Shown here one piece after another: positions 53,308 through 61,241 of a stretch of 64,000 bases of DNA. Position numbers and translations under genes: made by a program. The notes below the pieces were generated by a model that ran no database searches, was not told where the DNA came from, and saw nothing but the letters and a program-made list of their open reading frames with translations. Position 1 is the first letter of the stretch. Every line of letters starts with the position of its first letter. The stretch is from Ruegeria pomeroyi (GTDB lineage Bacteria; Pseudomonadota; Alphaproteobacteria; Rhodobacterales; Rhodobacteraceae): assembly GCF_021405525.1 (NCBI RefSeq), contig NZ_JAGQAG010000001.1, positions 3,696,001 to 3,760,000 of the forward strand, written 5' to 3'.

Positions 53308-53598
53308 AGTTCTCTCCAAATTTGGGATGGTGAACATCCCGGCTCATATTTGCCGGGCTCGCACCCGGCGTTCATGTCCGTTTTACGGGGTGGAGCCAAA
53401 TAATCGCCCGAGGGTCGAGCCCCCGATCTCTTTGGTCTTTACCCGTCTCAGGCAGGAAATTAAGGCTACGGATGCAGCCACCCACCGTCTTGGACGAAAC
53501 AAAATAAAGCGCACGACGAATCGCACGCTTTACCTCGCCCCTCCTCTTAGGCCAGAGCGGCGGGGTTTCCAAGGGGTAAAACGACCGTTCGCGCGGGG
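53308..53598 (-). promoter_or_regulatory. rplJ leader region (probable L10-L12 autoregulatory site)
   Basis: The 291 bases before rplJ hold no credible gene. On the minus strand they contain a short stem near the start (GCCGGG/CCCGGC at 53352-53369) and a T-rich terminator-like hairpin further up (53506-53531). L10 autoregulation through such leaders is established in other bacteria; I cannot identify the exact binding fold here. A weak TTGGAA-17-TAAGAG promoter candidate lies near 53545-53575. Confidence 0.4.
53498..53531 (-). terminator. Terminator-like hairpin between glycosyltransferase and rplJ
   Basis: On the minus strand AAAGCG...CGCTTT (53506-53531; extra inner G-C pairs possible) is followed by ATTTTGTTT. 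It would end transcription from the upstream glycosyltransferase, or act as an attenuator in the rplJ leader if the promoter lies above it. Confidence 0.45.
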
Positions 53599-54525
53599 TC
53601 AGGCGGTGGCAAACGTCGCGCCAAAGACCCGGGCCGCGACCCCGTCCACATCGACCCGCGACTCCAGGCAGGCACCTTCGGCCCGCAACCGGTCTAGACG
53701 CTCCGGATCGACCGCATGCAGATCGCTGTGCAGCGCCTGCAGACGGCTCTCGGCGTCGGGTTCCACCAACAGCGCCCGGATTCGCTCGGTCAGAGGTACG
53801 GTAAAGCCGCTCGACACCAGCCGCCAGTCGAGCTTGGCCCGCCAGATGTCGTAGTCGAGCCCGATGTGATGCAGAAGCGCTGCTGTGCCCACGCGCACCG
53901 GCACAAAGGTTTCGGCCATCTCGGCGCCACGTTGCCGCTGCGCCCAATGCTGACGCAGGACCACATCCTTCAGCCCACAACGGATGAAGGATTTACCTTG
54001 CGGATGGCCGATCAGCCCCTTGCGCCGAGGCCCGAACAACGCCGCGCTGTCGCCATAGACCCGGCGCGCGGCGTCGCGCTCCATCGGCAGGCGATAGACC
54101 GGGCCCGCAGCCCCGTCGGGCGCCGCCACGATCTCGGCGGTCTCGACCCGAATTGCCTCGGCTTCGGCCGGTTGCGCGGCCAGGAATGCCCCGATACCCT
54201 CCCCGGGCGCCCACATGAACTCGTCGGCGTCGACATTCAGCAACCATCCATCGGCCTGCCGCCGATAGACCCAGGTTAGCGCCACGTTCTGCCGCTTTGT
54301 GAACCGGGTTTCGGGGGTCAGCCCTAGATCCGCCCAGAATTCGGGCGTACACGGCACACAGGTAAGGCGCGGATGCCCGTCGAGGATCGCGATCGCCGGG
54401 TCCTGCGGATTGTCGAACAGCAGGGTCACCGCCTCAGCGCCGGCCTCAAGATACCAGGCGGCGAAGCGGAGTGTATCGGCCAGGGTTTCGTTCAGAATGG
54501 CGCCAACATGCCAAGGCACCGTCAT
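53599..54525 (-). CDS. Glycosyltransferase family 2-like protein (Glyco_tranf_2_4 type)
   Basis: This is a 308-residue GT-A-fold protein of the kind that begins with a short AILNET segment and reads out a DAD metal site: WLLNVDADEFMW at about residues 94-105, after TRFTKRQNVALTWVYRR. It resembles the Glyco_tranf_2_4 family common in Rhodobacterales. The acceptor is unknown. The gene lies between rplA and rplJ, on the same strand as both, with terminator-like hairpins on its downstream side, so it is probably not cotranscribed with ribosomal genes. Confidence 0.72.
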   Translation of the reverse strand: MTVPWHVGAILNETLADTLRFAAWYLEAGAEAVTLLFDNPQDPAIAILDGHPRLTCVPCTPEFWADLGLTPETRFTKRQNVALTWVYRRQADGWLLNVDADEFMWAPGEGIGAFLAAQPAEAEAIRVETAEIVAAPDGAAGPVYRLPMERDAARRVYGDSAALFGPRRKGLIGHPQGKSFIRCGLKDVVLRQHWAQRQRGAEMAETFVPVRVGTAALLHHIGLDYDIWRAKLDWRLVSSGFTVPLTERIRALLVEPDAESRLQALHSDLHAVDPERLDRLRAEGACLESRVDVDGVAARVFGATFATA

Positions 54526-54719
54526 GCCGCGTTCCGATCGTTCATCACTGCCTGCCTCGTTGATATGCCGCTCTTTTCCGCCGCGTAGCCTATACCGCCG
54601 CCCGGCGGCAAGTCAAAGCGGGCCTGGCGCGCGTTGACCCCGGCAAAGGCCGTTGCTAGCATCCCGTCACGCAACGGGCAGCCCCGCCCAAGGCAGCGCA
54701 ACGCAAAGGGCGGAGGCCG

Positions 54720-55547
54720 ATGACCGAAGCAAACGGTTTCTCACTTCTGACCTTTGTCCTGCAACCGACGCATTGCACTATACTGCGCGACTGGATGGGG
54801 TTTTTCGACCAGCCGCCGGATCGCCTTATCGTACATATCGGCCAGGACCCGGCCATCGCCGAGGAATTGACCGACCTCGCAAGCGCGTTTGGCGCCGAAT
54901 TGGTGATTGCGGGCCAAACCGATCCCGCCGAGACGACCGAGAACGAAACCGGCCTCTTGTGGCAGCAATTCAATCTGATCGGTGACGATCTAGCTTGTAT
55001 CGTACGGCTCGACACCCTGCCCTATCGCCAGTCCAATCTACCCTGGCAAGCCGAGGCAATGGAAGCAATGGCCCGCCATGGTGCCCTTTTCCTGACAGGC
55101 TCGACCCTGCCGTTTCGCGCCGACACATCCGTGTCCGAAACGGGCCTGATGCGAACGCAACGGTTCAGCAACTGCTTCGCGATCCTGCCTGCACAAGTGT
55201 GGCGCGAGGCACAGCAGGCCCAGGAAAGCGGCGCCGATGCCTTTGGCCGGTTTGGCTCCGAAGCGGCGGTGGAACTCTACTGCTCGGAAACCGGGGCCTT
55301 TGGTCTGCGCCTGATCAATCGTCCCGACCTGCGTGTGTTTCATTGCCAGGAATGGGGACCGCGCATGGCTGAGGTGCGCGCAGCCTTTCAGGCAGGCCGG
55401 GGCATCGCCCCCTTTCTGAAGGGGTATCAGGATGATTTCATGGGCGCCCGGGCTCGGTTCTACATGGAGAAACGCCCCCCCCTGCATCGGCGCGCGCGCA
55501 TCCTGCTGGGGCGGTGGAAACGCAGCTTGCTGGGGCGGGCGGGCTGA
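54720..55547 (+). CDS. Uncharacterised protein, possibly glycosyltransferase-like
   Basis: I do not recognise a named family. The 275-residue product has a glycosyltransferase-like pattern: an N-terminal strand (SLLTFVLQPTHCTILRDWMG), RLIVHIGQDP, then LACIVRLDTLPYR in the place of a DxD region (only one Asp), and a basic C-terminus (RRARILLGRWKRSLLGRAG). ATG 54720 is preceded by GGAGG. It is divergent from the GT2-type gene at 53599-54525 and convergent with rplA, which suggests a small glycosylation locus inserted here. A nucleotide-sugar binding role is a guess. Confidence 0.6.
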   Translation: MTEANGFSLLTFVLQPTHCTILRDWMGFFDQPPDRLIVHIGQDPAIAEELTDLASAFGAELVIAGQTDPAETTENETGLLWQQFNLIGDDLACIVRLDTLPYRQSNLPWQAEAMEAMARHGALFLTGSTLPFRADTSVSETGLMRTQRFSNCFAILPAQVWREAQQAQESGADAFGRFGSEAAVELYCSETGAFGLRLINRPDLRVFHCQEWGPRMAEVRAAFQAGRGIAPFLKGYQDDFMGARARFYMEKRPPLHRRARILLGRWKRSLLGRAG

Positions 55548-55551
55548 ACCG

Positions 55552-55590
55552 GAAAAAGAAAACCCGGCACTGCGAGAAACAGGCCGGGTT
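55552..55590 (-). terminator. Rho-independent terminator of rplKA
   Basis: On the minus strand AACCCGGC...GCCGGGTT (55561-55590) is followed by TTCTTTTTCC, 43 bases after the rplA stop. It ends the rplK-rplA transcript and also sits just past the convergent uncharacterised gene. Confidence 0.7.
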
Positions 55591-55632
55591 CCCTTGTCTG
55601 TATATGGCGGCCAGAACCGCCAGTCTGACCGC

Positions 55633-56331
55633 TTAGTTGCCCGAGGCGCTCGCCACGTCAACCGACACGCCCGGACCCATGGTCGAGCTGATCGCGATCT
55701 TTTTCAGGTAGGTGCCCTTGGCACCTGCCGGCTTGGCCTTGGCCACAGCATCCACAAAGGCGCGGACGTTTTCGACCAGTTTGGCCTCGTCGAACGACAC
55801 CTTGCCGACACCGGCATGGATGACGCCGGCTTTTTCGACCTTGAACTGAACTTCACCGCCCTTGGCGTTCTGCACGGCCTGGGCGACATCCATGGTCACG
55901 GTGCCGACCTTGGGGTTCGGCATCAGGTTGCGCGGGCCCAGGATTTTACCCAGACGACCGACAACCGGCATCATGTCCGGGGTCGCGATGCAGCGGTCGA
56001 ACTCGATCTTGCCGGACTGGATGGTTTCCATCAGGTCCTCGGCACCGACGATATCCGCGCCTGCGGCTTGGGCTTCTTCAGCCTTGGGGCCACGGGCGAA
56101 CACGGCGACGCGCACGGTCTTGCCGGTGCCGTTGGGCAGGCCGACAACGCCGCGGACCATCTGGTCGGCGTGACGCGGGTCAACACCCAGGTTCATCGCG
56201 ATTTCGACGGTCTCGTCGAACTTGGCCGAGGCGGCCGACTTGACCAGCGCAACGGCTTCTTCGACCGACAGTTCTTCCTTGCCGGCAAAGGCTTCGCGGG
56301 CAGCGCGGGTGCGTTTTCCAAGCTTTGCCAT
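55633..56331 (-). CDS. rplA: 50S ribosomal protein L1
   Basis: L1 binds 23S rRNA at the mobile stalk that helps eject deacylated tRNA, and represses rplK-rplA translation in E. coli. The 232 residues begin [60 protein letters not shown] and [12 protein letters not shown] are diagnostic. It starts one base after the rplK stop. Confidence 0.98.
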   Translation of the reverse strand: MAKLGKRTRAAREAFAGKEELSVEEAVALVKSAASAKFDETVEIAMNLGVDPRHADQMVRGVVGLPNGTGKTVRVAVFARGPKAEEAQAAGADIVGAEDLMETIQSGKIEFDRCIATPDMMPVVGRLGKILGPRNLMPNPKVGTVTMDVAQAVQNAKGGEVQFKVEKAGVIHAGVGKVSFDEAKLVENVRAFVDAVAKAKPAGAKGTYLKKIAISSTMGPGVSVDVASASGN

Positions 56332-56332
56332 C

Positions 56333-56758
56333 TTACTTCACCTCGATGCCCATGGACCGGGCAGAGCCCAGGATGATCTGCATTGCGCCGTCGATATCGT
56401 TGGCGTTCAGATCCTTCATCTTCGCTTCGGCGATCTCGCGGACCTGGGCAACGGTGACGGTGCCGGCGGTCGCGCGCGAGGGGGTCTTGGAACCCGACTG
56501 GATCTTGGCGGCTTTCTTCAGGAAATAGGACGCGGGCGGCGTCTTGATGTCCATGGTAAAGGACTTGTCCTGATAATAGGAAATCACGGTCGGGCAGGGT
56601 GCGCCCACTTCCATGTCTGCGGTCTTGGCATTGAACGCCTTGCAGAATTCCATGATGTTGATGCCGCGCTGACCCAGCGCCGGACCAACTGGCGGCGACG
56701 GGTTCGCCTTGCCTGCGGGCACCTGAAGCTTCAGCGTGCCGATCAGTTTCTTGGCCAT
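56333..56758 (-). CDS. rplK: 50S ribosomal protein L11
   Basis: L11 forms part of the GTPase-associated centre and is needed for the stringent response. The start is ATG 56758 ([20 protein letters not shown]); in-frame ATG 56782 is rejected for lack of conservation. The 141-residue sequence has [20 protein letters not shown], the characteristic helix. It lies 215 bases after nusG, a gap that holds only a GCCGCCC/GGGCGGC stem (56858-56873) and no gene. Confidence 0.98.
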   Translation of the reverse strand: MAKKLIGTLKLQVPAGKANPSPPVGPALGQRGINIMEFCKAFNAKTADMEVGAPCPTVISYYQDKSFTMDIKTPPASYFLKKAAKIQSGSKTPSRATAGTVTVAQVREIAEAKMKDLNANDIDGAMQIILGSARSMGIEVK

Positions 56759-56973
56759 TGGCCTTCTCCTTTTCAACTCCACCGGAACGCGATCCGGCAG
56801 ATGCTATTGATGTGGTCCGACATCCGGGGCGCGCCCCCTCCGTCTCCCACGGGATTCGCCGCCCAAGGGCGGCATCGGGTGCCGATAGACCGGATCGCCC
56901 GGCAATGCAAGGGCCGCGCGCGGTAAAGGTCCAAGGCGCCGATGGTTTGAAGGGCAGCGCAGCCTTGCCGCGA

Positions 56974-57507
56974 TCAGCCCTGTTTCGAAACCTGGGTAAA
57001 GTCGAGCTCGACAGGGGTTTCGCGACCGAAGATCGACACCGAGACGCGCAGTTTCTGGCTGTCGTCATCGACACCCTCGACCATGCCATCGAAGCCTTCG
57101 AACGGGCCGTCATTGACCTTGACGCGCTCGCCGATCTCGAACGAGATCAGGGTGCGCGGCGCCTCTTCGCCTTCCTGCACGCGGTTGAGGATCTGGTTGA
57201 CCTCGGCATCGCGCATCGGCATCGGGCGACCCTGCGGGCCCAGGAAACCGGTGACCCGGTTGATCGTGTTGATCAGGTGATAGCCCTGGTCGGACATTTC
57301 CATGTGCACCAGCACATAGCCGGGCATGAACCGGCGCTCGGTCGAGACCTTCTTGCCGCGGCGCACCTCTATGACCTCTTCGGTCGGCACCAGCACCTCG
57401 TCGATCTGATCTTCAAGCCCGTGTTCGGCGACCGAGGCGCGGATCGTCTCGGCGACCTTCTTTTCGAAGTTCGAAAGCACGCTGACCGAATACCACCGTT
57501 TCGCCAT
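56974..57507 (-). CDS. nusG: Transcription termination/antitermination factor NusG
   Basis: NusG binds RNA polymerase and couples it to the ribosome and Rho. The 177-residue product from ATG 57507 (MAKRWYSVSVLSNFEKKVAE) has the NGN domain (RRFMPGYVLVHMEMSDQGYH) and a C-terminal KOW domain (GERVKVNDGPFEGFDGMVEG). An in-frame start 24 codons upstream is rejected. It follows secE by 202 bases, unusually far, with terminator-like hairpins in between. Confidence 0.97.
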   Translation of the reverse strand: MAKRWYSVSVLSNFEKKVAETIRASVAEHGLEDQIDEVLVPTEEVIEVRRGKKVSTERRFMPGYVLVHMEMSDQGYHLINTINRVTGFLGPQGRPMPMRDAEVNQILNRVQEGEEAPRTLISFEIGERVKVNDGPFEGFDGMVEGVDDDSQKLRVSVSIFGRETPVELDFTQVSKQG

Positions 57508-57597
57508 GACCCTGTCGTCCTCGTCTTCTGGCCGGTCCGCGGGCGCGTCCCGGAGCATTTCTGAATTGTGGCCACCCATTGAGCGGCCCGCCGGAAC

Positions 57598-57626
57598 AAA
57601 AAGCGGCGCGCAGCTCGAATCGCCGC
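57598..57626 (-). terminator. Terminator-like hairpin between secE and nusG
   Basis: On the minus strand GCGGCG-attcgagctgcg-CGCCGC is followed by TTTTTGTT. A second stem (ATCCGGC/GCCGGAT, 57664-57687) lies closer to secE. These suggest partial termination after secE or an attenuator controlling nusG. Confidence 0.55.
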
Positions 57627-57709
57627 ACGCCCGTCCCGAAGGTACTGCGTGACCTAGCCCCTGATCCGGCGATGTGCAAGGCCGGATTGCGCCGCAGCGC
57701 CAGCCCTGG

Positions 57710-57907
57710 TCAGTTGAACATGCCCAGCAACAGTTGCAGCCCGCCCCGGATCGACAGGTCGACCAGCGCGAAGAAAACAGCCGTCAACGCCGCCATGATG
57801 AACACCATCACCGTGGTCAGCAGCACCTCGCGGCGGGTCGGCCAGACGACCTTGGACACTTCGGCGCGGACCTGCTGGATGAACTGGATCGGGTTGATGG
57901 TGGCCAT
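57710..57907 (-). CDS. secE: Preprotein translocase subunit SecE
   Basis: SecE clamps SecY in the inner-membrane translocon. The 65-residue single-span form typical of alphaproteobacteria: MATINPIQFIQQVRAEVSKV, then VWPTRREVLLTTVMVFIMAA with the conserved amphipathic WPTRREVLLTT, then one transmembrane helix and a short tail. ATG 57907 is chosen over an in-frame codon at 57943. It is encoded before nusG. Confidence 0.95.
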   Translation of the reverse strand: MATINPIQFIQQVRAEVSKVVWPTRREVLLTTVMVFIMAALTAVFFALVDLSIRGGLQLLLGMFN

Positions 57908-57941
57908 ATGCCTGACTTCTCTCTGCTTGCGGACTATCGGC

Positions 57942-57969
57942 ACATAACTGGACCGGGGGCCGAATTCAA
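57942..57969 (-). promoter_or_regulatory. Possible secE promoter
   Basis: On the minus strand TTGAAT (57964-57969) and TTATGT (57942-57947) are spaced by 16 bases, overlapping the end of the cupin gene and lying about 35 bases before secE. The match is modest; no better promoter was seen. Confidence 0.35.
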
Positions 57970-58388
57970 GGCCGGTTCGGCACCGTCTGGGGCGGGGTCA
58001 GATAGTCGGCGTCGCTCACCTTCTCCAGCCAGTTGGCGACCTGGCCGTCTTCGGCCTCCTGAATAGCCAGGTGCACCATGCCGGTTTCCGGCCCGGCGCC
58101 GTGCCAGTGCTCCTCGCCGGGCGGGATCCAGACCGTATCGCCCGCGCGGATCACGCGCGGGGCGGCCTCGCGCAGGCCGACCAGACCGGTGCCGGACAGC
58201 ACATACAACGTCTGGCCCAGCGGATGAGTATGCCATGCAGTACGCGCACCCGGTTCGAACCCGACCCGCAGCGCCCGCACCCGCGCGGGCGCCGGCGCCT
58301 CGATCACCGGATCCTGCCAGACGGTACCGGTGAACCAATCCGGCCGCGCTTTGCGCGTCGGGCGACTGCCATTCTCATGGATATCCAT
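57966..58388 (-). CDS. Cupin-domain protein resembling manganese-dependent hydroxynitrile lyases
   Basis: This is a single-domain cupin of 140 residues from ATG 58388 (GGAGGGATAAG directly upstream). It carries His53, His55 and Gln59 in WHTHPLGQ and His94 and His96 in GEEHWHG, then His106 and Gln110 in MVHLAIQE. As I remember it, these are the metal-binding and active-site residues of the bacterial cupin hydroxynitrile lyase of Granulicella (GtHNL), even with the same numbering, and PDWFTGTV plus FEPGARTAWHTHPLGQ also match. The physiological substrate of such cupins is unknown, so the activity is a hypothesis. Sits between ccoS and secE on the same strand. Confidence 0.72.
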   Translation of the reverse strand: MDIHENGSRPTRKARPDWFTGTVWQDPVIEAPAPARVRALRVGFEPGARTAWHTHPLGQTLYVLSGTGLVGLREAAPRVIRAGDTVWIPPGEEHWHGAGPETGMVHLAIQEAEDGQVANWLEKVSDADYLTPPQTVPNRP

Positions 58389-58435
58389 CTTATCCCTCCC
58401 CTTCGGTTCCAACTCTGGCGCAGGGCGCGGCGGGG

Positions 58436-58594
58436 TCAAGGCTTGGGCTTGTCGTCCCAGTCCCCCGACAGGATACGGCGCGCGTCGCCCTCGGGGTCGT
58501 CATACTGGTCGGATCGAACCGTATAGACAAAAGCCAGCAGGCCCACCGCCCCCAGGATCAGCGATATCGGGATCAGGATCGTCAGGACTTCCAT
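58436..58594 (-). CDS. ccoS: cbb3-type oxidase assembly protein CcoS
   Basis: CcoS is a small single-span membrane protein needed to insert redox cofactors into cbb3 oxidase. The 52-residue frame reads MEVLTILIPISLILGAVGLL, a transmembrane helix, then AFVYTVRSDQYDDPEGDARR and a short charged tail ending DWDDKPKP. The QYDDPEGDARRIL block is the family signature. It is short enough to be missed by standard gene length cut-offs. It starts 4 bases after the ccoI stop, completing ccoGHIS. Confidence 0.92.
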   Translation of the reverse strand: MEVLTILIPISLILGAVGLLAFVYTVRSDQYDDPEGDARRILSGDWDDKPKP

Positions 58595-58598
58595 CAAC

Positions 58599-60776
58599 TC
58601 ACCTCAGGCGCAGGGCATTCAGGGACACGGTAATCGACGAGGTCGACATCGCCAAGGCCGCGATCAGCGGCGAGCAGAGACCAACAACCGCCAGCGGCAC
58701 CGCGATCACGTTATAGACAGTGGCGATGCGGAAGTTTTCGCGGATACGTCTGGTCGCGCGGACGGCTGTGTCGCAGGCCCCCGCAATCGGTGACAGGTCG
58801 GTACCCAGCAGCACGATATCAGACGCCACGCGCGCGGCGTCCAGCGCCGAGGCCGGCGAGATCGACACATGGGCGGCGGCCAGAGCGGCGGTGTCGTTCA
58901 GCCCGTCACCCACCATCAGCACCCGCTTGCCCGCATTGGCCAATGCCTGCACCCGGTCGGCCTTGTCCTGCGGCAGCGCCTCGGCCATCCAGGTCTCGAT
59001 CCCCAGACGGCGGGCCAGCGCCTCGACCGCGCCTGTGGTATCGCCCGAAATCAGCAGAACCTCCTTGCCCGCGGCCTTGAGGCCCGAGACGGTTTCCTCG
59101 GCCCCCTGGCGTAGCGCGTCGGAGAACAGAAAGGCCACCGGCGCCCGGTCGCCGACCGCCAGCCAGGCCGAGGTCTGCGCGGCCTGTTCAGCGCCCACCC
59201 AGGCGGCACGGCCCAGCCGCACCCGTTGCCCCTGCCAGATACCTTCGGTGCCGAAGCCCGGCACCTCGGTCACATCGTCGATCCGGGCCGGATGCAGCCC
59301 CGCAGCCCGCGCCGCGCGGGTGATCGCAACGGAAAGCGGATGCGAGGATGCCTCGGCCAGGGCCAGCGCGACCTCCATGTCGGCACGGCGGTGATCGCCC
59401 AGATTGGTCAGTTCGGGCGTGCCCGCCGTCAGCGTGCCGGTCTTGTCGAACACCACCGTGTCCACTTCGGCCAGACGTTCCAGCGCGGTGGCATGCTTGA
59501 TCAGCATTCCCCGCTTGAACAGCCGCCCCGAGGCGGCCGTGGTCACCGCCGGCACCGCAAGGCCCAGCGCACAGGGACAAGTGATGATCAGAACAGCGGC
59601 GGCGATGTTGAGCGCGGTGCGCACATCCCAGCTGTAGAGATACCAGCCGACAAAACTGAGCGCCGAAAGGATATGCACCCCCGGCGCATAGAGTTTCGCG
59701 GCGCTGTCGGCCAGTGAGGTATAGCGCGAGCGCCCGCTTTCGGCGATGGCCACCAGATCGGCCATGCGGTGCAGCGAGGTATCCTGTCCCACCGCGCTGG
59801 CGCGGATCACCAGCGGGCCGGTCAGGTTGACCTCGCCCGCGCTGACCACAAGCCCCGGTTCGGCAAAGATCGGCAGCGTTTCGCCGGTGAGCAGCGAGCG
59901 GTCCAGTTCCGAACGCCCCTCGACAATCTCGCCATCGACGGGCATCCGCCCGCCGGGGCGCACCAGGATCAGGTCGCCCACCGCCAGCTGCGCAACGGCG
60001 ACCTCGGTTTCGACCCCGTCTTGCAGCCGGATCGCGCGCGGCACCTCCAGCGCGGCCAGTTCCTCGGCTGCGGATCGGGCCACGGCGCGGGTACGGTAAT
60101 CTAGGTAGCGACCTGCAAGCAGGAAAAAGGTCAGCGTCAACGCCGCATCAAAATAGGCATGTTCGCCGCTCAGGGAGGTTTCCCAAAGCGAGGTGACCAG
60201 CGCCAGAACGATGGCCAACACGATGGGTACATCCATGTTGAGCCGCTTTGCCTTGAGCGCCCCCCAGGCGCTGACAAAGAAAGGTTGGCCGGAAAAGGCG
60301 ATGGCAGGCATCGCGATGGCGGCGGAGATCCAGTGGAACATGTCCCGCGTCGCATCCGAGGCACCGGACCACACCGAGACCGACAGCAGCATCACGTTCA
60401 TCGAGGCAAAGCCCGCCACCGCCAGCCGCATCAGCAGGTCGCGCCCCGCCCGGTCGGTGCGGGTGGCGTTGAGCGTGCCGGGATCCAGCTCGTGCGCCTC
60501 GTATCCGACACGCTCCAGCACCGGGATCAGATCGGCGGCGCGCAACTCGGGCCCGGCCTTGATCAGGGCCCGTTTCAGCGTCAGGTTCACCCGCGCATCC
60601 TCGACCCCCGGATGCGCCTGCAAGGCGCGCTCGACCGTCGAGATACAGGCCGAACAGTGGATGCCCGGCAAAGACAGCGCGATCTGCACATCCTCGGGCA
60701 CCGGGCGGGCCGGCTGGGCCGGGACCGCAACACAGGCCGGACAGGCCGCGGGCGAGGGGCGAAGTTGCGCCGTCAT
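58599..60776 (-). CDS. ccoI: Copper-transporting P1B-type ATPase CcoI (FixI)
   Basis: CcoI pumps copper out of the cytoplasm for CuB of the cbb3 oxidase. The 725-residue protein has an N-terminal Cys pair (ACPACV), a heavy-metal-associated domain with HCSACIST at about residues 36-43, and eight predicted helices. The CPC metal site is in ITCPCALGLAVP, the phosphorylation motif is DKTGTLT, SSHPLS follows, and the hinge is GDGLNDTAALA. All catalytic residues are intact. It lies between ccoH and ccoS. Confidence 0.96.
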   Translation of the reverse strand: MTAQLRPSPAACPACVAVPAQPARPVPEDVQIALSLPGIHCSACISTVERALQAHPGVEDARVNLTLKRALIKAGPELRAADLIPVLERVGYEAHELDPGTLNATRTDRAGRDLLMRLAVAGFASMNVMLLSVSVWSGASDATRDMFHWISAAIAMPAIAFSGQPFFVSAWGALKAKRLNMDVPIVLAIVLALVTSLWETSLSGEHAYFDAALTLTFFLLAGRYLDYRTRAVARSAAEELAALEVPRAIRLQDGVETEVAVAQLAVGDLILVRPGGRMPVDGEIVEGRSELDRSLLTGETLPIFAEPGLVVSAGEVNLTGPLVIRASAVGQDTSLHRMADLVAIAESGRSRYTSLADSAAKLYAPGVHILSALSFVGWYLYSWDVRTALNIAAAVLIITCPCALGLAVPAVTTAASGRLFKRGMLIKHATALERLAEVDTVVFDKTGTLTAGTPELTNLGDHRRADMEVALALAEASSHPLSVAITRAARAAGLHPARIDDVTEVPGFGTEGIWQGQRVRLGRAAWVGAEQAAQTSAWLAVGDRAPVAFLFSDALRQGAEETVSGLKAAGKEVLLISGDTTGAVEALARRLGIETWMAEALPQDKADRVQALANAGKRVLMVGDGLNDTAALAAAHVSISPASALDAARVASDIVLLGTDLSPIAGACDTAVRATRRIRENFRIATVYNVIAVPLAVVGLCSPLIAALAMSTSSITVSLNALRLR

Positions 60777-60780
60777 CGGG

Positions 60781-61239
60781 TCAACCCTTCACATGCAAAA
60801 CGACGCGTTGGATAAATTCGGTGCCGTCCTCGGCCCGCGCCACCATGCGGATGTTCCAATTGCCATCACCCAGTTCCGCCTTGGCCACATAGGCCGTGCC
60901 GTCAAAGGCGAAATCGGGTGCGAAATCCTCTTGCACATGGGTGGCGCGACCCAACACCGCCTTCAGTTCGGAAACCTCGACCGGCTTGCCCGCCTGATCG
61001 GTGATCGACAGGACCACCAGACCACCGGTCGCATCGGCGCGCACATGCCAGCCCAGCGCCTCTTGCGCGTCGCGGCGCGTGTCGAATTCCTGGCTGGCGA
61101 CATAGGAGTTCTTAACCTCCAGACCCGGAAAGGTCTTGATCGCGCTATAAGCCAGCAGGATGTTCACCCCGATGATGATACCGAATGCGCCGACAAAGAC
61201 CATGGCCGCATGTTTGCCGGTGAAGGTGCGCTCAGCCAT
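60781..61239 (-). CDS. ccoH: cbb3 oxidase accessory protein CcoH (FixH)
   Basis: CcoH is a membrane-anchored assembly factor with a periplasmic Ig-like domain. The 152 residues have one N-terminal helix (MVFVGAFGIIIGVNILLAYSA, about residues 12-32), then NSYVASQEFDTRRDAQEALG and a beta-sandwich. The length and N-terminal helix match FixH. It starts two bases after the ccoG stop and ends four bases before ccoI, showing a coupled operon. Confidence 0.93.
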   Translation of the reverse strand: MAERTFTGKHAAMVFVGAFGIIIGVNILLAYSAIKTFPGLEVKNSYVASQEFDTRRDAQEALGWHVRADATGGLVVLSITDQAGKPVEVSELKAVLGRATHVQEDFAPDFAFDGTAYVAKAELGDGNWNIRMVARAEDGTEFIQRVVLHVKG

Positions 61240-61241
61240 CT

